Below, piece after piece: positions 33,301 through 44,706 of a DNA stretch of 64,000 nt. The stretch is from Falciphora oryzae (taxonomy: Eukaryota; Ascomycota; Sordariomycetes; Magnaporthales; Magnaporthaceae), in the NCBI GenBank assembly GCA_000733355.1, contig JNVV01000066.1:117702-181701 (forward strand). The letters run 5' to 3'. The first letter of the stretch is position 1. Every line of letters begins with the position of its first letter. The position numbers and the translations under genes are program-made. The notes under the pieces were generated by a model, which did no database searches, was not told where the DNA came from, and worked only from the letters and a program-made list of their open reading frames with translations.

Positions 33301-34317
33301 GACCTGCGGCTTCCGCACCTGGGCCTGACGCCCCAAGAGGCCGCGCGCGTGTTCCGGCTCGCAGACGCCGTCATCCACAACGGCGCCGACGTGTCGCACC
33401 TCAAGACCTACGCGTCGCTGCGCGCCGCAAACGTGGCCCCGACGCGCCGGCTCGCGGCGCTGTGCGTGCCGAGGCGGATCCCGCTGCACTACGTGTCGAC
33501 CACGGGCGTCACCATGTACACGTTTTGCCAGGAGCACGGCGAGGTCTCGGTGCGCGGATCGCCGCCTCCGGCAGGCGGGGCGCTCGACTACGGCTACGTC
33601 GCGTCAAAATGGGCAAGCGAGGTCCTGCTTGAGAACGTCCACGCGAGCTTCGGCCTGCCCGTCTACATCCACCGACCGTCGAGTGTTCTTCGACCCGGGC
33701 ACGAGAGGGAGAGGCAGCAGTCCGACGAGCTTGGTGGTGATGATGCAGAGGGGAAGAAGCATGGGGGCAGCAAGCCGCGGCCGATATCGCCGGAGGAGGT
33801 TGGCACTGTTGCCCATGACGACGTGGTCCAGAATCTTCTGGCCTACGCACGGCGCCTCCGCTCCGTGCCCGTCGTAGGCGCCACCAGCCTCCAGGCGATG
33901 GGGCGCGGTGTGCTCGACCTGGTCCGTCCCGAGACGGTGACGCACCAGCTCGTTGCCGCCGTCATGGGCCACGGGCAGGAAAACGGCGGCGGCGGTGGCG
34001 ACGGGGCCGGGGTCGTGTACATTCACGAAAGCGGCGACTTGGAGGTGCAGATCACGCACCTCCAAGAGCACCTGGCAGCAGCTGCGGTCGCAGAGGTTGC
34101 TGCTTCCGTAGGGACTGATGGTGGTGGTGGTGGTGGTGGAAAAGACGCGCAGCGACCCGAGGGCGAGAGCGTGGTCGCGCAGGTGCCGCTGGACGAGTGG
34201 ATCGTTGCCGCGGAGGAAGCTGGCTTGTCGACCGCCATGGCTGCCGTGTTCCGGGGGCTTCTGGGGGGCCAACATGCAATGAACCTGCCACGGCTGCTCA
34301 GGAAGCCGGTCGGGTGA
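21390..34317 (+). CDS. hybrid polyketide synthase-nonribosomal peptide synthetase (PKS-NRPS)
   Basis: Five exons, 21390..21858, 21948..22782, 22861..28982, 29080..30876 and 30974..34317, encode about 4188 residues. Domains: KS about 13-450 (C184 in [10 protein letters not shown]323, H372), AT about 568-880 (S665 in GHSSGEIG), DH about 970-1270 (H994 in [11 protein letters not shown]1173), C-methyltransferase about 1420-1600 (LEVGAGTGG), a degenerate ER region about 1650-2150, KR about 2180-2400 (GLSGSLG, Y2327), ACP (S2507 in LGLDSL), C about 2630-3070 (H2756, H2757, D2761 in HHIFFD), A about 3085-3640 ([12 protein letters not shown]3630), PCP (S3701), and a terminal reductase-like R domain about 3790-4150 (TGATGFIG, Y3949 and K3953). 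Known: such enzymes make a methylated reduced polyketide, amidate it with one amino acid, and release it as an aldehyde or tetramic acid. Every catalytic residue looked for is present except in ER, which the trans-ER would replace. Product unknown. Confidence 0.95.
34119..34139 (+). repeat. (GGT)n run in the R domain of the PKS-NRPS
   Basis: Seven GGT units encode polyglycine near the end of the reductase domain, following another glycine-rich stretch at about 33981-34010. Probably a flexible surface loop. Confidence 0.85.
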
Positions 34318-35684
34318 AGGCCCATGGGCGGGAGTTAACTTCTTTCAAAGCTATACATGGCCAGGTGTGCAGGAAAAAAGGTGCAAATAGTAAAGTTGTT
34401 TGGTAGGAGTCGTACTCCTGTGAGCTCGGAAATCTCCAAAGGTAATGAATAATAATCCCTAGGTCTTAGGAATCATCTCTGTATTGTGCATGAAAAAGAA
34501 AGGAATTTATTTGCCAAAAAGGGAGCAAGAAGAAGGCTAATATACACGTTATGTAACAAGGGGTCAAAGACGGCTTGGAGAAAGAATCTCTAGATTGCAG
34601 ATAATCTTTCTATGGGCTCAAGAGATGCTTGAGGAGGAAGGAATCTTTCGTGAAGGACATAGGAGATGGCAGGGTTTATATAGACCCTTTGTGATCCGTG
34701 CGAAGTATCGAGTACATGATTCACACTGCCTTCCGACCTTCACCGCTTGGCCTTAGGGCCGTTGACCGCCTATGCGGGTCTTCGACCCTCCGTGAGGCCG
34801 ACTCGTGATGCCGACTAGTTAGGTCCACGGGTTCTTCCGTGTGACACGTTACAAATTTTTAAAAGGCTATTCTCCTGCTCCCTGTCTCTTTGGCCCTTGG
34901 GTCCCGTAACTAAAAATTAAGAAATTAAAGGATCCCTTTTTCTCAAATTCCTACCGATTGCTTGCGTCGATTAGCGCAATTTAATACCGGCAACTTTTTT
35001 TTATGCGAGCAATTAGGGGATCCTTTAACGTAATAGGTCCTGTAATTTAAGCTCTTTTAAATCACGCGATATAAGGAATAAAGGAAATTTCTAAACCAAA
35101 TCATCCGGATTAGGAAAAAAGTAAATAGCCGCTTTTAAAGCGGCTTATTATCGTTAATAACGGTCATAGGAACGATAACGTAATGTGGTTTACCGGATTT
35201 GGTTTACGGTGTGCGGGTAAAGCGGTAGGTGATGCAATTAAAAAGCACAATAGCAATAAATAACTCTAACAGGCTATTTAATTAGTTAGCTTAATAGGAA
35301 ATAATAAGAACCTAGATTAAAGAATTTTTGCAAACCGGATCCAGGCTTTATAAAAAGCTTTCCTTTTAGCTTTTAAAATGTCGGGCAATTTAATTTGGTA
35401 GACCTCGTTAATTCGAATCGTCCGCCTATATTACTTTTTATTACAGCATCCTTTTTTGCAATATTTTTACCCGCTTTGTTCGATTAATTTTTTATTATTT
35501 AGCTGATCGCTTTCGTTACTATAGGCAATTTCAAAAAGGGCATCGCTCGGTTGGTGCTTGTCACACGGGGACATTGTTAATGCCGGTTTAAGGCCAATAG
35601 GTCCCGTTATGCATAAAGGACCCGCACCGAAGCAGGCATGGAATGTTATAAAATCAGTGCCCAACGGCGGAAGCCACACCCAAC

Positions 35685-35754
35685 GCCGATGGCCAAAGGC
35701 CGGTGGCCAAAGACCGGTAGCCGAGGGCCGGTGGCCGAGGGCCGATAGCCGAGG
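35685..35754 (+). repeat. GC-rich imperfect tandem array of GGCC-containing units
   Basis: Five to six units of about 12-14 bp of the form GGCCRRWGGCCGGT follow one another inside an otherwise AT-rich transposon interior. Each unit holds GGCC palindromes. A related stretch (GGCCCCGAGGCCCAAAGGCC) occurs near 35961. Confidence 0.75.
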
Positions 35755-36157
35755 AGTACGTCCAACTTGTACTCTCTGCACAGGCAGTCCTCTCGTTTAT
35801 ATAAAGACGATAAAGATTCCATAGTTCTTGGGGAAATTCTGCTTCCTTAAGCTTTTCCATGAAACTATAAATAATTATTAACATTTATATTACACGGAAG
35901 AACCTGTGGACTCACCTAATCGGCTCCACAAAAGGTCCGGGAACTGGTATAGGTGCCCAACGGCCCCGAGGCCCAAAGGCCGAAGGCCGGAAGGGCAGTG
36001 TGAATTATGTACTCAATACTTCGCACGGATCACAGGGTGGTTTATATAAACCCTGCCATTTCCTATGTCCTCCATGAAAGATTCCTTCTTCCTTAAGCAT
36101 CTTTTAAGCCCATAAAAAGATTATCTGCAATATAGAGATCCTTCTCCAAGCCGTCTT

Positions 36158-36669
36158 TGTAACAAACGGCGGCCTCCTTAGGGAAGGGAGGTCACGTCTG
36201 AAGGGAAAAGGGGGATCTCAAAGGTTCAGCAACTCAACAATCTGGTTTGTGCAAAGCTCGACAAGCTAATAATAACAAAAAACAAGAAACGATTGCTTGG
36301 CCTTCGAACTCCCTTTATAAGGGGTCCTGCAGGCCCTTTTTATGCACAGCCTCCCAGCCACCCCTCGGCTGCCGTCGGCAGAATCTCCTCCTCCATAATG
36401 CCCGTCCGGGCTGGCTATGCTTTGGTGCGTTATGGTTTGGAATAATATGCCACTGACCTTTTGGTTTGGAACAACATGCCACTAATCCTCTGGTTTAAAA
36501 TAACATGCTACTAATCCTTTGGTTTGGAACAACATGCCACTAACCTCCTGGTTTGGAACAATATGCCACTTTGGCGTACGCCCCTTTGGCCACTACCGGA
36601 GTCCCCTTTTAAGGCTACCGGTGGCGGTCCTTAAGGCTGCTGATCGTGGCTGCGGATCGGGGTGTTACA
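36158..36669 (-). repeat. 3' LTR of retrotransposon 1
   Basis: 512 bp, TG...CA ends. Compared with the partner at 42243 it has many more A/T transitions, for example CATAATGCC against CATGATGCC. It holds four to five short repeats of a GGTTTGGAACAACATGCCACT phrase (36455-36570). Confidence 0.92.
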
Positions 36670-36920
36670 ACTATCCCCTTCCTAAAAAGGCTGTCCTCGG
36701 CTTCCAACCTTCTCCTCCTTTTTCTTAATGCAACGACAAATCTTCGTGGACTCGCAAAGGCGTTGACCGTTTCTTTCCTTTCGCCTAGGGGTAAGCGCTA
36801 GTTTCTAGTAAAACCTTTGGAAAAGGATAACCAATTTGGCGATTTTCAAGGCTCTTTTTCACTGTTTGGCTCCACGTCCTAAAGCTCGCGGATCTTTTGG
36901 TTCCTCCGACTTCGGGCTTT

Positions 36921-39900
36921 TTAAAAAGCTCGCACTTTCGCGGGTGCGTTTTGGAGGTGCTCCTTTAGTTCCCAAGTATTATACTCTGCCGGCCAGTTTT
37001 TCCATTTAACTAGGTAGTACTTTTTGCCCTTAATGTAGCCCTCGTTTCGTACCTTTTCGACTTCCCATTCGTTTTGGTCGTCCTCGTATTTGGGCATAGG
37101 CAGCGGCACCTCATCTCCTTATTCTTTAACAGTATACCGCTCGAGGTATTGCATAGGGAAAACGTCGTGCAAACGGCGGTGGTGCTCGGGAAGTGCTAAT
37201 CGGTAGGCCTGCTAACTAATGCGTTCGGTAATCCGAAAGGGGCTGATCCATTTAGGTGCTAACTTTTTGTTTTTCAACCGCAGGTTTTTCGTGGATAACT
37301 TTACCAAATTTCCAACTGCGAATTGCATGGGGGTATGGTTTTTGTTATAGTACTTAGCTAACCGTTCTTATGTTTGCAGCAACGTTTCCTTAAGTTCTTT
37401 ACGCATTACGTAAAGCCGTTCGATACGGTTCCTTGCTGCGGGTACCCTCCCCTTAAGGATATCGTCCGCGATATTAATCCGCATTTCGCAATCCGATCCG
37501 TATAGGAAGTAAAATAGCGAATGCCTTGTAGTAAAATTCCTGCTATTGTTATAAGCGTACGCTGCTAATGGTAGCAATAATGCCTAGGAATTTTCCAAAC
37601 CAGCGCAGTAACTGCAGAAGTAATCCTTAATTACACGATTTAGGATTTCCGTTTGCCCGTCCGTTTGAAGATGGTAGGCGGTCGACATGCGTTTTTTGAT
37701 GATTTGGTGTTTGCATACTTCTTTTTAAAAGGTACTGGTAATGCGGCTGTCCCAATCGCTAACGATGCTTTTAGGAGTGCCGAACACGCATTTGATACGT
37801 TCGAAAAACAGTTTTGCGAATTGTCCGGCGCTTATATCCGTTCGTGTAGGGATAAGCACTACGTATTTGGTTAACCGGCATACGACGACGAGAATCGCGT
37901 TAAAGACCTGACCATTCGCCGTTTTGCTTTTAGGTAGGCCAGTTACCTAATCTAAAGAGATCTTTTTTATAGGCTGTCCGTTTTTTGGCGGTAGCAGGGG
38001 TTTAAGTTTGCCGTAAGGCTTGTGACGATAAATCGCTTTCCTTTAGCATTGAAGGCACGATATTATATATGCAGTAACATCCCTTTTGACCTTATCCTAT
38101 TAAAAAAAGCGCTGGATTAGATTTAAGGTTTTAGCTACGCCCTAATAACCGGTTCCTGGAAAATCGTGAAATTGTTTCAAAATTTCGGTTTTTAAAGCCT
38201 TATTTGCAGGGACATAAACCTAGTTTCCCCGGAAAATCAACTCGTTACCGTCAGTTAGGTGGAAGCACGATGCTTTTCGTTACCGAGGCGTCGTTTTAAT
38301 ATTTCGGTGCGGTGCGGTATATTTCGCGTTAGGTATTAGCAGGCGGGGCTTTTTAACTTTTATTAGCCTTTTAAACAAATTTATGCTCGCCGGATCCCGC
38401 TTTTATACGTCCCCAATCCATTTTTTTAGCGACGTTGGGATCCCTTTAAAGGAGTCCGATACGTTGCTTTTAAGCCAATTTAAGGCGGTACGTGCCTCTT
38501 GGCGAGTGATAGATTGCATTTATAGGGCATAGATAACCCTAAAGGCGTCTGGATCGTCGGCTAACGTAAATTATGCCAAACGTACGCTATCCCGCTCGTT
38601 TCGCCGGTTAAAAACAAAGTTTTTGGGGGATCGCTCGTTGGGTGCGCTTTTTGCGCTTACTGGCTAGGGAGGCTTATTGGGCGTTACTCCTTCGGCAATA
38701 TCCTTTGCTGCGTGCTGTTTATAACCAAGCACGTTTTTCCAACCTATTTTATTAAATAGCGTCGGCAGAAGCTTTTTAATAAAAGTTTCCTATCTTTCCT
38801 TTTAACCGTTTATATAGTCCGGTCGACGAGATGGAGCGTCCGCCGGGTTCAGGGACCCTGGCCGGTACTTAATCTCGAAATCGTACAGCGCTAACTGTAA
38901 TAGCCAGCGTGCTTAACGTCCGTTTAAACGCTCCTGTTTCATAAAAGCCTTTAAGTTCTTATAATTTGAAAATACCTTTATAGTTTGCGCTCCTTTGAAA
39001 TAATATCGCTAATAGCGAAAACTTCCCACTATTGCGAAAAGTTCCTTATCGTACACAAGGTACCGGATTTCGGCCCCTTTAAACTTCTGGGATTAGAAGG
39101 CTATAGGGTGCCATTAGTCGCCGTGCTTTTGCGATAAGATGCCTGCTTTGGCAAAATCGGAAGCATCCGTTTCCAACCGCAAAGGTAAACGCGGGTCGTA
39201 GTGCCGTAGCATTGGCGCGGTTGTAAAAGCGTTAATTAGGTCCTCGAACGCTTGCTGCTATAATTCCTGCCAGTGATGGCCTATTTGGCCTAATTTGCGT
39301 CCGTTTTTTATCCTTTGCAAAAGGTTGTGCAAAGGCTTCGCCATGCGGGAAAAGCCGTGGATGAATCGTCGGTAAAAGTTGCAAAATCTAATAAAAATTT
39401 GGATATTTTTGTACGTGCGAAGTGGGTGGTTAATTTATTCGCGAACGACCTAGATACGCGCAGGGTCCATTTTAAGCCTTTCGGTATTAACGATAAAACC
39501 TAAGAACTTAAATTCCTATTGAAAAAAGGTGCATTTTTTCGGGTTAGCGTAAAGCTCGAAAGCGCAAAATCGATTTAGGACTAACTTTAGGTGGTGCTGG
39601 TGTTTTTTTTCGCTGTTAGAATAAATAAAAATATCGTTTAAATAGGCGATAACGAAATCGTCCATTAGGCCTCGCAAAGCCCGGTTAATATAGCTTTAAA
39701 ACGATGCTGGGGCGTTAGTAAGCCTGAAAGGTAGCACGAAGTACTTGTAATGCCCGTATTTGGTACGGAACGCGGTTTTCCACTCGTCGCCTTTTTTAAT
39801 GCGAAATCGATAATAAGCGTTAACGGGGTCGATTTTGGAAAAGCATTTGGCACCGTTTAACCGGTCGAGCATTTCCCTAATAAATGGAAGGGGTGCTTTG

Positions 39901-42250
39901 TTTTTAATAGTAATATCGTTTAGCCCTTGGTAATTGACGCATAAGCGTAACGTGCTATCCTTTTTAGGGACAAAAATAACAAATGCTTTTGCGGGTGATT
40001 GCGATTCGCGGATAATGCCTTATGCGAGGGCATTAGCGAGGTATTCCCGGAGCGCTTCGGATTCGGCGGGAGATAAGTAATAGATTTGCTTCCACGGGGG
40101 CTCTTTGCCCGGGATCAAATCGATGGCGTGGTTACCGTGGCCATGCTTCGGAAGCATTTTTCCCTTGCGGACGTCGAACACGTCGGAATGGCTTTTTCGG
40201 AAGCTTATAGGGACGTTCCCTAAATCCGGCGGTTCGTTCGGAAGGTCTTCGAACGAATCGTCCTTTTCGGGGACGATAAAAGGGTTAAAGCGAATAGAAC
40301 AAACAAATATACGATCCTTTGTTTGGAGTTTTTTTCGGAATTAGTATGCGGATAGTTGATAAATGCGCGGGCGTTGGTTGAAACGCCAAGTTCTTTCGGC
40401 CGGGTAAAGGTCCATAGCCAGTTCTTGCATTAATGGCATGCTTACGAGGATGGGGGCGTTTACTAGGTTCCGATTAATAGCAAAAAACGGCCGGATAACT
40501 TCTACCGGGGTGCCGTACTAGTTACAAAGGCTTAGGCGTAGGTAATAAATACCGTAGGTCCTTACACCTTAGTTATTTGCAGCGGTTAAAGTGAAAAACT
40601 GGTGGTCGTGTTTGGGACGGTTGCAAAGCTGATATCCTAAAGATTTGCAAAAGGTGATGGAAATTGTATTTACTTTGGCGAACGTATTTAAACCGATTTC
40701 GACCTTTACTTTTAAACCGCCGTTGGAAGCGCTAACGGTCCCCTTAGTAACGAACGCAGGGGCTATGCGAAGCTGGTCGTTACGGAACACCGGTGCGGGG
40801 ATAACCGGGTTCCCCTTTAGTTTTTCTAGCGCTTGTCGCTTAGCTCCTTTTCGTCCTCCTTTTCCTTTTTGCGCTTTAAGGAGTTAACTTTAGCTTTTCC
40901 GTCCGAAAAGGGCTCGCTACCTTTAGTTAGGGGCTTGGTAGCGGAAAAGGAGCTTTTGCAATTTTTCGCTATATAGTTGGGCTTGCTACACTTTATGCAT
41001 ACGTTTTTATCCTAACGTCGTTAGCGTTTGGTAGGTGAAAATGTCGTGCGTCCGTTGCCCTTATTGGGACGTTAGTCGCGCCCTTCCTACCTGCTTTAGG
41101 GTTTATGCTTCCCGTTTTTATCCTTATTTAATTCCTTTTGGTCCTTTTTATTGGAGGATTTTTGGGGATCCTTTTTCTCGTCGTACAGGGCGCGGGCACC
41201 CGTACCTAAAGTATCCTAAAGGACTTAGGCTATAGCGATAAGGTCTTCTAAGGTCTCTGCCTTATGGTGTATTCCACGGGTGATTTGGACTTTTAAAGCG
41301 GGGATTAAACGGACCACGTAGCCGTTAATATCTGCTGCTTGTCCTGCCTCGCCGCATACGCGTCGGTACCGTGTTGCGAAAACACCGGGGTCCTCGTTAT
41401 TCTTTTGCATAAGTTGTTGCAAATCGTTAGTAGCCCGAAGGAGTAAAAAATCTCCTCGCAATATGGTATTACGGAGCTATCGCATAAATTTGCGCCAATG
41501 CAGGCTTAGAATGGGGTTGGCTTTACGCGAGCCGTTATAAGCGGAATTGAGGTCGCTATTAAAGGTTCCGACAGCGGCTGCGATACGTGATCTGGCCGTA
41601 GTAAAGCCGTTAAAGTTGGCTTCAAAGGTGAGGTCGAGCTTGCTTTCCCAATAGTCGAAGTCCTGTATTGAGCTTGGAAGCTTTAGTTCGGGCATTTTCC
41701 ATAGGATTTTGTGGCTGCCTTTGTCCTTTTCGTACGAAGGAAAGGTATCGTTTTTTTCGTTGTCGTCCCTAACTAGGGAGTGGTATGATGGTGCCCGGGG
41801 TGCTAATTGGTTAGCAGGTCCTCCTAACGGGCGGTTGATCTCCTGGCCATGCTGCTAAGGGGTCGAAGCTCGAAAACGAGGCTGAGGTTGGGGCTGAGGG
41901 TGATCCGGATCGTCCGAATCGTTTGGGAGGCTAAGGGCTTCGCGCACTGCCTTCCGTTCGATTAGGGCTTTTTGGAATTGTGATAAGATTTTAGTGGGAA
42001 CGCAATCACGTAAAACGTAGTAGGCGAGCTGGGGACGGGTGTAGGAAGCAACGCTGTGGATGCTGAACTCGGGGTAACCTTTGGGGTTGTTGGGGGTAGG
42101 TTGCTCGCGTCCTGGGGGCAGGGTGGATAACCTTGTCCTTGGATCCTCGTCCCGTCCGGCGTCGTTGACCTTGATGAAGTCGCCAAAGTCGGATATGGTG
42201 CCTGATAAATGCTGAAGGTTTGAGCAGAGGAAGCAATCGAGTTGTAACAA
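36921..42250 (-). pseudogene. degenerate gag-pol of retrotransposon 1
   Basis: Read on the minus strand from right to left. An open leader region is at 41855-42250. Gag pieces are at 41477-41695 (PELKLPSSIQDFDYWESKLDL) and 41225-41461. A zinc knuckle near 40980 reads CIKCSKPNYIAKNC, in which the histidine has become tyrosine. Reverse transcriptase, RNase H and integrase remnants follow between about 40.2 and 37.3 kb. A chromodomain ends the polyprotein at 36921-37109 (YYLVKWKNWPAEYNTWE). Stops and frame breaks separate all parts, so no working product is expected. The pattern of lost glutamine, tryptophan and histidine codons fits C-to-T and G-to-A decay. Confidence 0.85.
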
Positions 42251-42754
42251 ACGGCGGCCTCCTTAAGGAAGGGAGGTCACGTTTGAAGGGAAAAGGGGGA
42301 TCTCAGAGGTTCAGCAACTTAACAGTCTGGTTTGTGCAAAGCTCGACAAGCTAATGATGACAAGAAACAAGAAACGATTGCTTGGCCTTCGAACTCCCTT
42401 CATAGGGGGTCCTGCAGGCCCTTTTTATGCACAGCCTCCCAGTTACCCCTCGGCTGCCGTCGGCAGAGTCTCCTCCTCCATGATGCCCGTCCGGGCTGGC
42501 TGTGCTTTGGTGCGTCATGGTTTGGAATAACATGCCACTGACCTTTTGGTTTGGAACAACATGCCACTAATCCTCTGGTTTGGAACAACATGCCACTGAT
42601 CCTCTGGTCTGGAACAACATGCCACTAACCTCCTGGTTTGGAACAACATGCCACTCTGGCGTACGCCCCTTTGGCCACTACCGGAGTCCCCCTTTGAGGC
42701 TACCGGTGGCGGTCCTTAGGGCTGCTGATCGTGGCTGCGGATCGGGGTGTTACA
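42243..42754 (-). repeat. 5' LTR of retrotransposon 1
   Basis: 512 bp, same ends as the left copy and better preserved (more G/C). Contains the GGTTTGGAACAACATGCCACT phrase array at about 42530-42655. Confidence 0.92.
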
Positions 42755-42774
42755 GTCTTTGACCTCTTGTTACA

Positions 42775-43479
42775 ATTTACCCCTTTTAAGGCCATCATTG
42801 ATCCCTTTGTGATAGTGCTAGCGCGGCTACTAAAAAAGCTTTAAGGCTTCGATTTATCGCGCGCTCCAGTGGCCGTTCCTTAAAACAGCTCCAAAGCCTT
42901 ACCGTTAAAGCTTTTAATTTTACGCAAGTTAATCCTGCACTTTTAATCGCGATTGCGGCGCCGCCTGCTTTTCAGCTCCTAACGTGGCTACCAATTAATT
43001 CCTTTACCCATTCGGCAATAATTCCAATTACGAAAACGCTAATTTTGCGCCTATTCCGTTGGGCAAAAAAAAGGTCGTTAAACTTATTTTCAGTGGCAAA
43101 ATGGTTTTTGCACCAGGTCCGCGCGGTAAAAAAAAAAGGCGCTTTACGCGCGGTTTTTTGCCTAAATTGCCTAAAGTTTGCTTTTGCTAGTAAAATGAAA
43201 GAGGGTGATAGCTACCGGAATATAATCTTAACTAAAAAGCGTTGGTAGCTGTGCGCGTCGGGCCACATTTGCTAGCTCATATAAGTATTTCGATTTTTCC
43301 AAATCCTTTTTAAAGCTTATTTTAACTATTTTCTAATTCTTTAATTGCGTTGCGTCCAACGCTTAAGTTTATTATAAAATAGGATCGCAATAATAGCAAT
43401 AAAAAGGTAAATTTATATTTTTAATTCAATGCTTTAACTGCGTTTATTAATATGTTTTTATATTATCGTTAAACCCTTA
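42775..43479. other. AT-rich degraded DNA between transposons
   Basis: About 700 bp of TA-rich sequence with scattered CG pairs kept, similar in texture to the decayed transposon interiors. No protein motif was recognised. Probably an old, unidentifiable repeat. Confidence 0.5.
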
Positions 43480-43886
43480 ACGTGGTTTACAAGCGAGTGG
43501 ACCACACAACCGAGTGGGCTACGACACGCGACCACGCGACACTTCGTTTTTCGCGGTCAATTCCTCTACTCATAACAATGTTAATGGGAAACGATAAAAG
43601 CTGGGTAATCTTTGCCCTTTAAGCTTTGCAATTCAATTTAAAACTAAGTGTGCGGGAAGCTGCCAAAATCTACTCGGTCGCGAAATCGACTTTAACGCGT
43701 CGGAAAAGCGGCCAACCTGCTCGACGCGATTATATACCCAACTCGCGGAAATTAACGGAATCCGAAAAGGAAGCGTTTATTAAATACATATTCCTACGAG
43801 TTCAAGGGTTTTTACATGTAAATACTACATAATAAAAACACCGAGGTCTTTTACAAACATAACGGACGTATGAATATATATATATA
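43480..43886 (+). mobile_element. truncated Fot1/pogo element fragment
   Basis: Begins with a terminal-repeat sequence ACGTGGTTTACAAGCGAGTGG after a TA, then encodes a transposase N-terminus at 43626-43832 with the psq-type helix-turn-helix (AAKIYSVAKSTLTRRKSG, then IPNSRKLTESEKEAFIKYI). The frame closes after 68 residues and the rest of the transposase is missing. It directly abuts the next pogo element at 43889 through a short (TA)n run. Confidence 0.75.
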
Positions 43887-44178
43887 TAATGTGGTTCACA
43901 AACGAGTGGCGCACACAAGCGAATAGCGCACCCACACCCGACCTCTGGTCAATCGACGCGCATACCAACCCAATAACGCCAGGAATCCATTCAAACTATT
44001 TAAAACTATATACATCGGACATTTTTACTTCTTTTTAACAAATGCGCGCATTATGCCCGGTTTTGCCGCAAATGCTACACCGCCGACAAGTCGTTGCCGC
44101 CCTTTTTTCCTAACCCCCATAATCGCGCATTTTTTACTATAACTATCCATCCAGCTCCTACTAGTCTAAAACATTTCG

Positions 44179-44706
44179 TATAACACCTCACACAAAACCA
44201 TGGCCAGCAGCCGTAAAGGACGCCACTGGTAACCTCAAGGGAGGCCTCCGGGTGGTAGCCGGAGGGGCGCAAGCCTTAACGGATATGCGGATCAGGAGAG
44301 TTTAACTTTGCGACACGCACGCTAATCAGCCCCCGCAAATCAGCCCGGCCCGGAACCCTAAAAGGGACAAAACACATCCGGCTCCGACGGACGCCGCGGA
44401 GGAGGCAGTGTGCTGATAACAACCGAAAGGCAGGCCCCGACGGACGCCACGGAAAAGGAAGCGCGCCAACGACAGCTAAAGGACGGCCGGAGGGCCAAAG
44501 CATAAAGAGGGCCCGAAAAACCCCCTGTAAAGGAAATCCGGAAAGCAAACTATCGTTTTTGTTTTTTTACCATCAATACAAACTTGTTAAATTTTAACGA
44601 ATACGACTATTAAGCTGCTAAACCTTTAAAACCTCCCTACGAAAACCCCCTTTTTCTAAGCCTAATACTACTATAGCTGGCTATAATAAAGCGGAGGCCT
44701 GTTACA
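44179..44706 (+). repeat. 5' LTR of retrotransposon 2
   Basis: 528 bp. Shows dozens of A-for-G and fewer T-for-C differences from the 3' LTR, concentrated in its right half. Confidence 0.92.

Larger units (their letters stand above)
36158..42754 (-). mobile_element. Ty3/Gypsy chromovirus LTR retrotransposon 1, degenerate
   Basis: Two 512-bp LTRs (36158-36669 and 42243-42754) start TGTAACA and end TGTTACA. The 5-bp target duplication GTCTT flanks the element (36153-36157 and 42755-42759). The coding strand is minus: gag on the right, chromodomain on the left. A polypurine tract, AGGAAGGGGATAGT, abuts the 3' LTR at 36670-36683. The insertion interrupts the inverted repeat of the TIR element. 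All frames are broken by stops. Confidence 0.93.
34552..42774. mobile_element. TIR element with long terminal inverted repeats, split by a nested retrotransposon
   Basis: The left arm (34552-about 34736) begins TGTAACAAGGGGTCAAAGAC. Its inverted partner runs from about 35988 to 36157, is broken by the retrotransposon at 36158-42754, and resumes at 42760 to end GACCTCTTGTTACA at 42774. The arms are about 185 bp. Without the insertion the element is about 1.6 kb. Between the arms lies AT-rich sequence (34860-35560) and a GC-rich tandem array. No transposase was recognised, so this may be a non-autonomous or heavily degraded DNA transposon. No convincing target-site duplication was found outside the arms, so the exact ends are uncertain. 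Confidence 0.7.

Noticed and set aside
35401..35470. Possible tRNA because of a TTCGAATC-like string
   Set aside because: No acceptor or anticodon stem could be folded around it and it lies in decayed transposon DNA. No tRNA or rRNA was recognised anywhere in the window.
35685..35760. CRISPR-like array
   Set aside because: Units are contiguous without unique spacers and the genome is eukaryotic.
34552..36168. Treating the 34.5 and 36.1 kb inverted repeats as a complete MITE ending at 36168
   Set aside because: The final bases of the right arm are found only after the LTR element (42760-42774), so the true element is interrupted.
37653..37874. Plus-strand open frame in retrotransposon 1 and its mirror at 49084-49344
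   Set aside because: Both are antisense to the integrase region of the two chromoviruses, and they resemble each other only for that reason.
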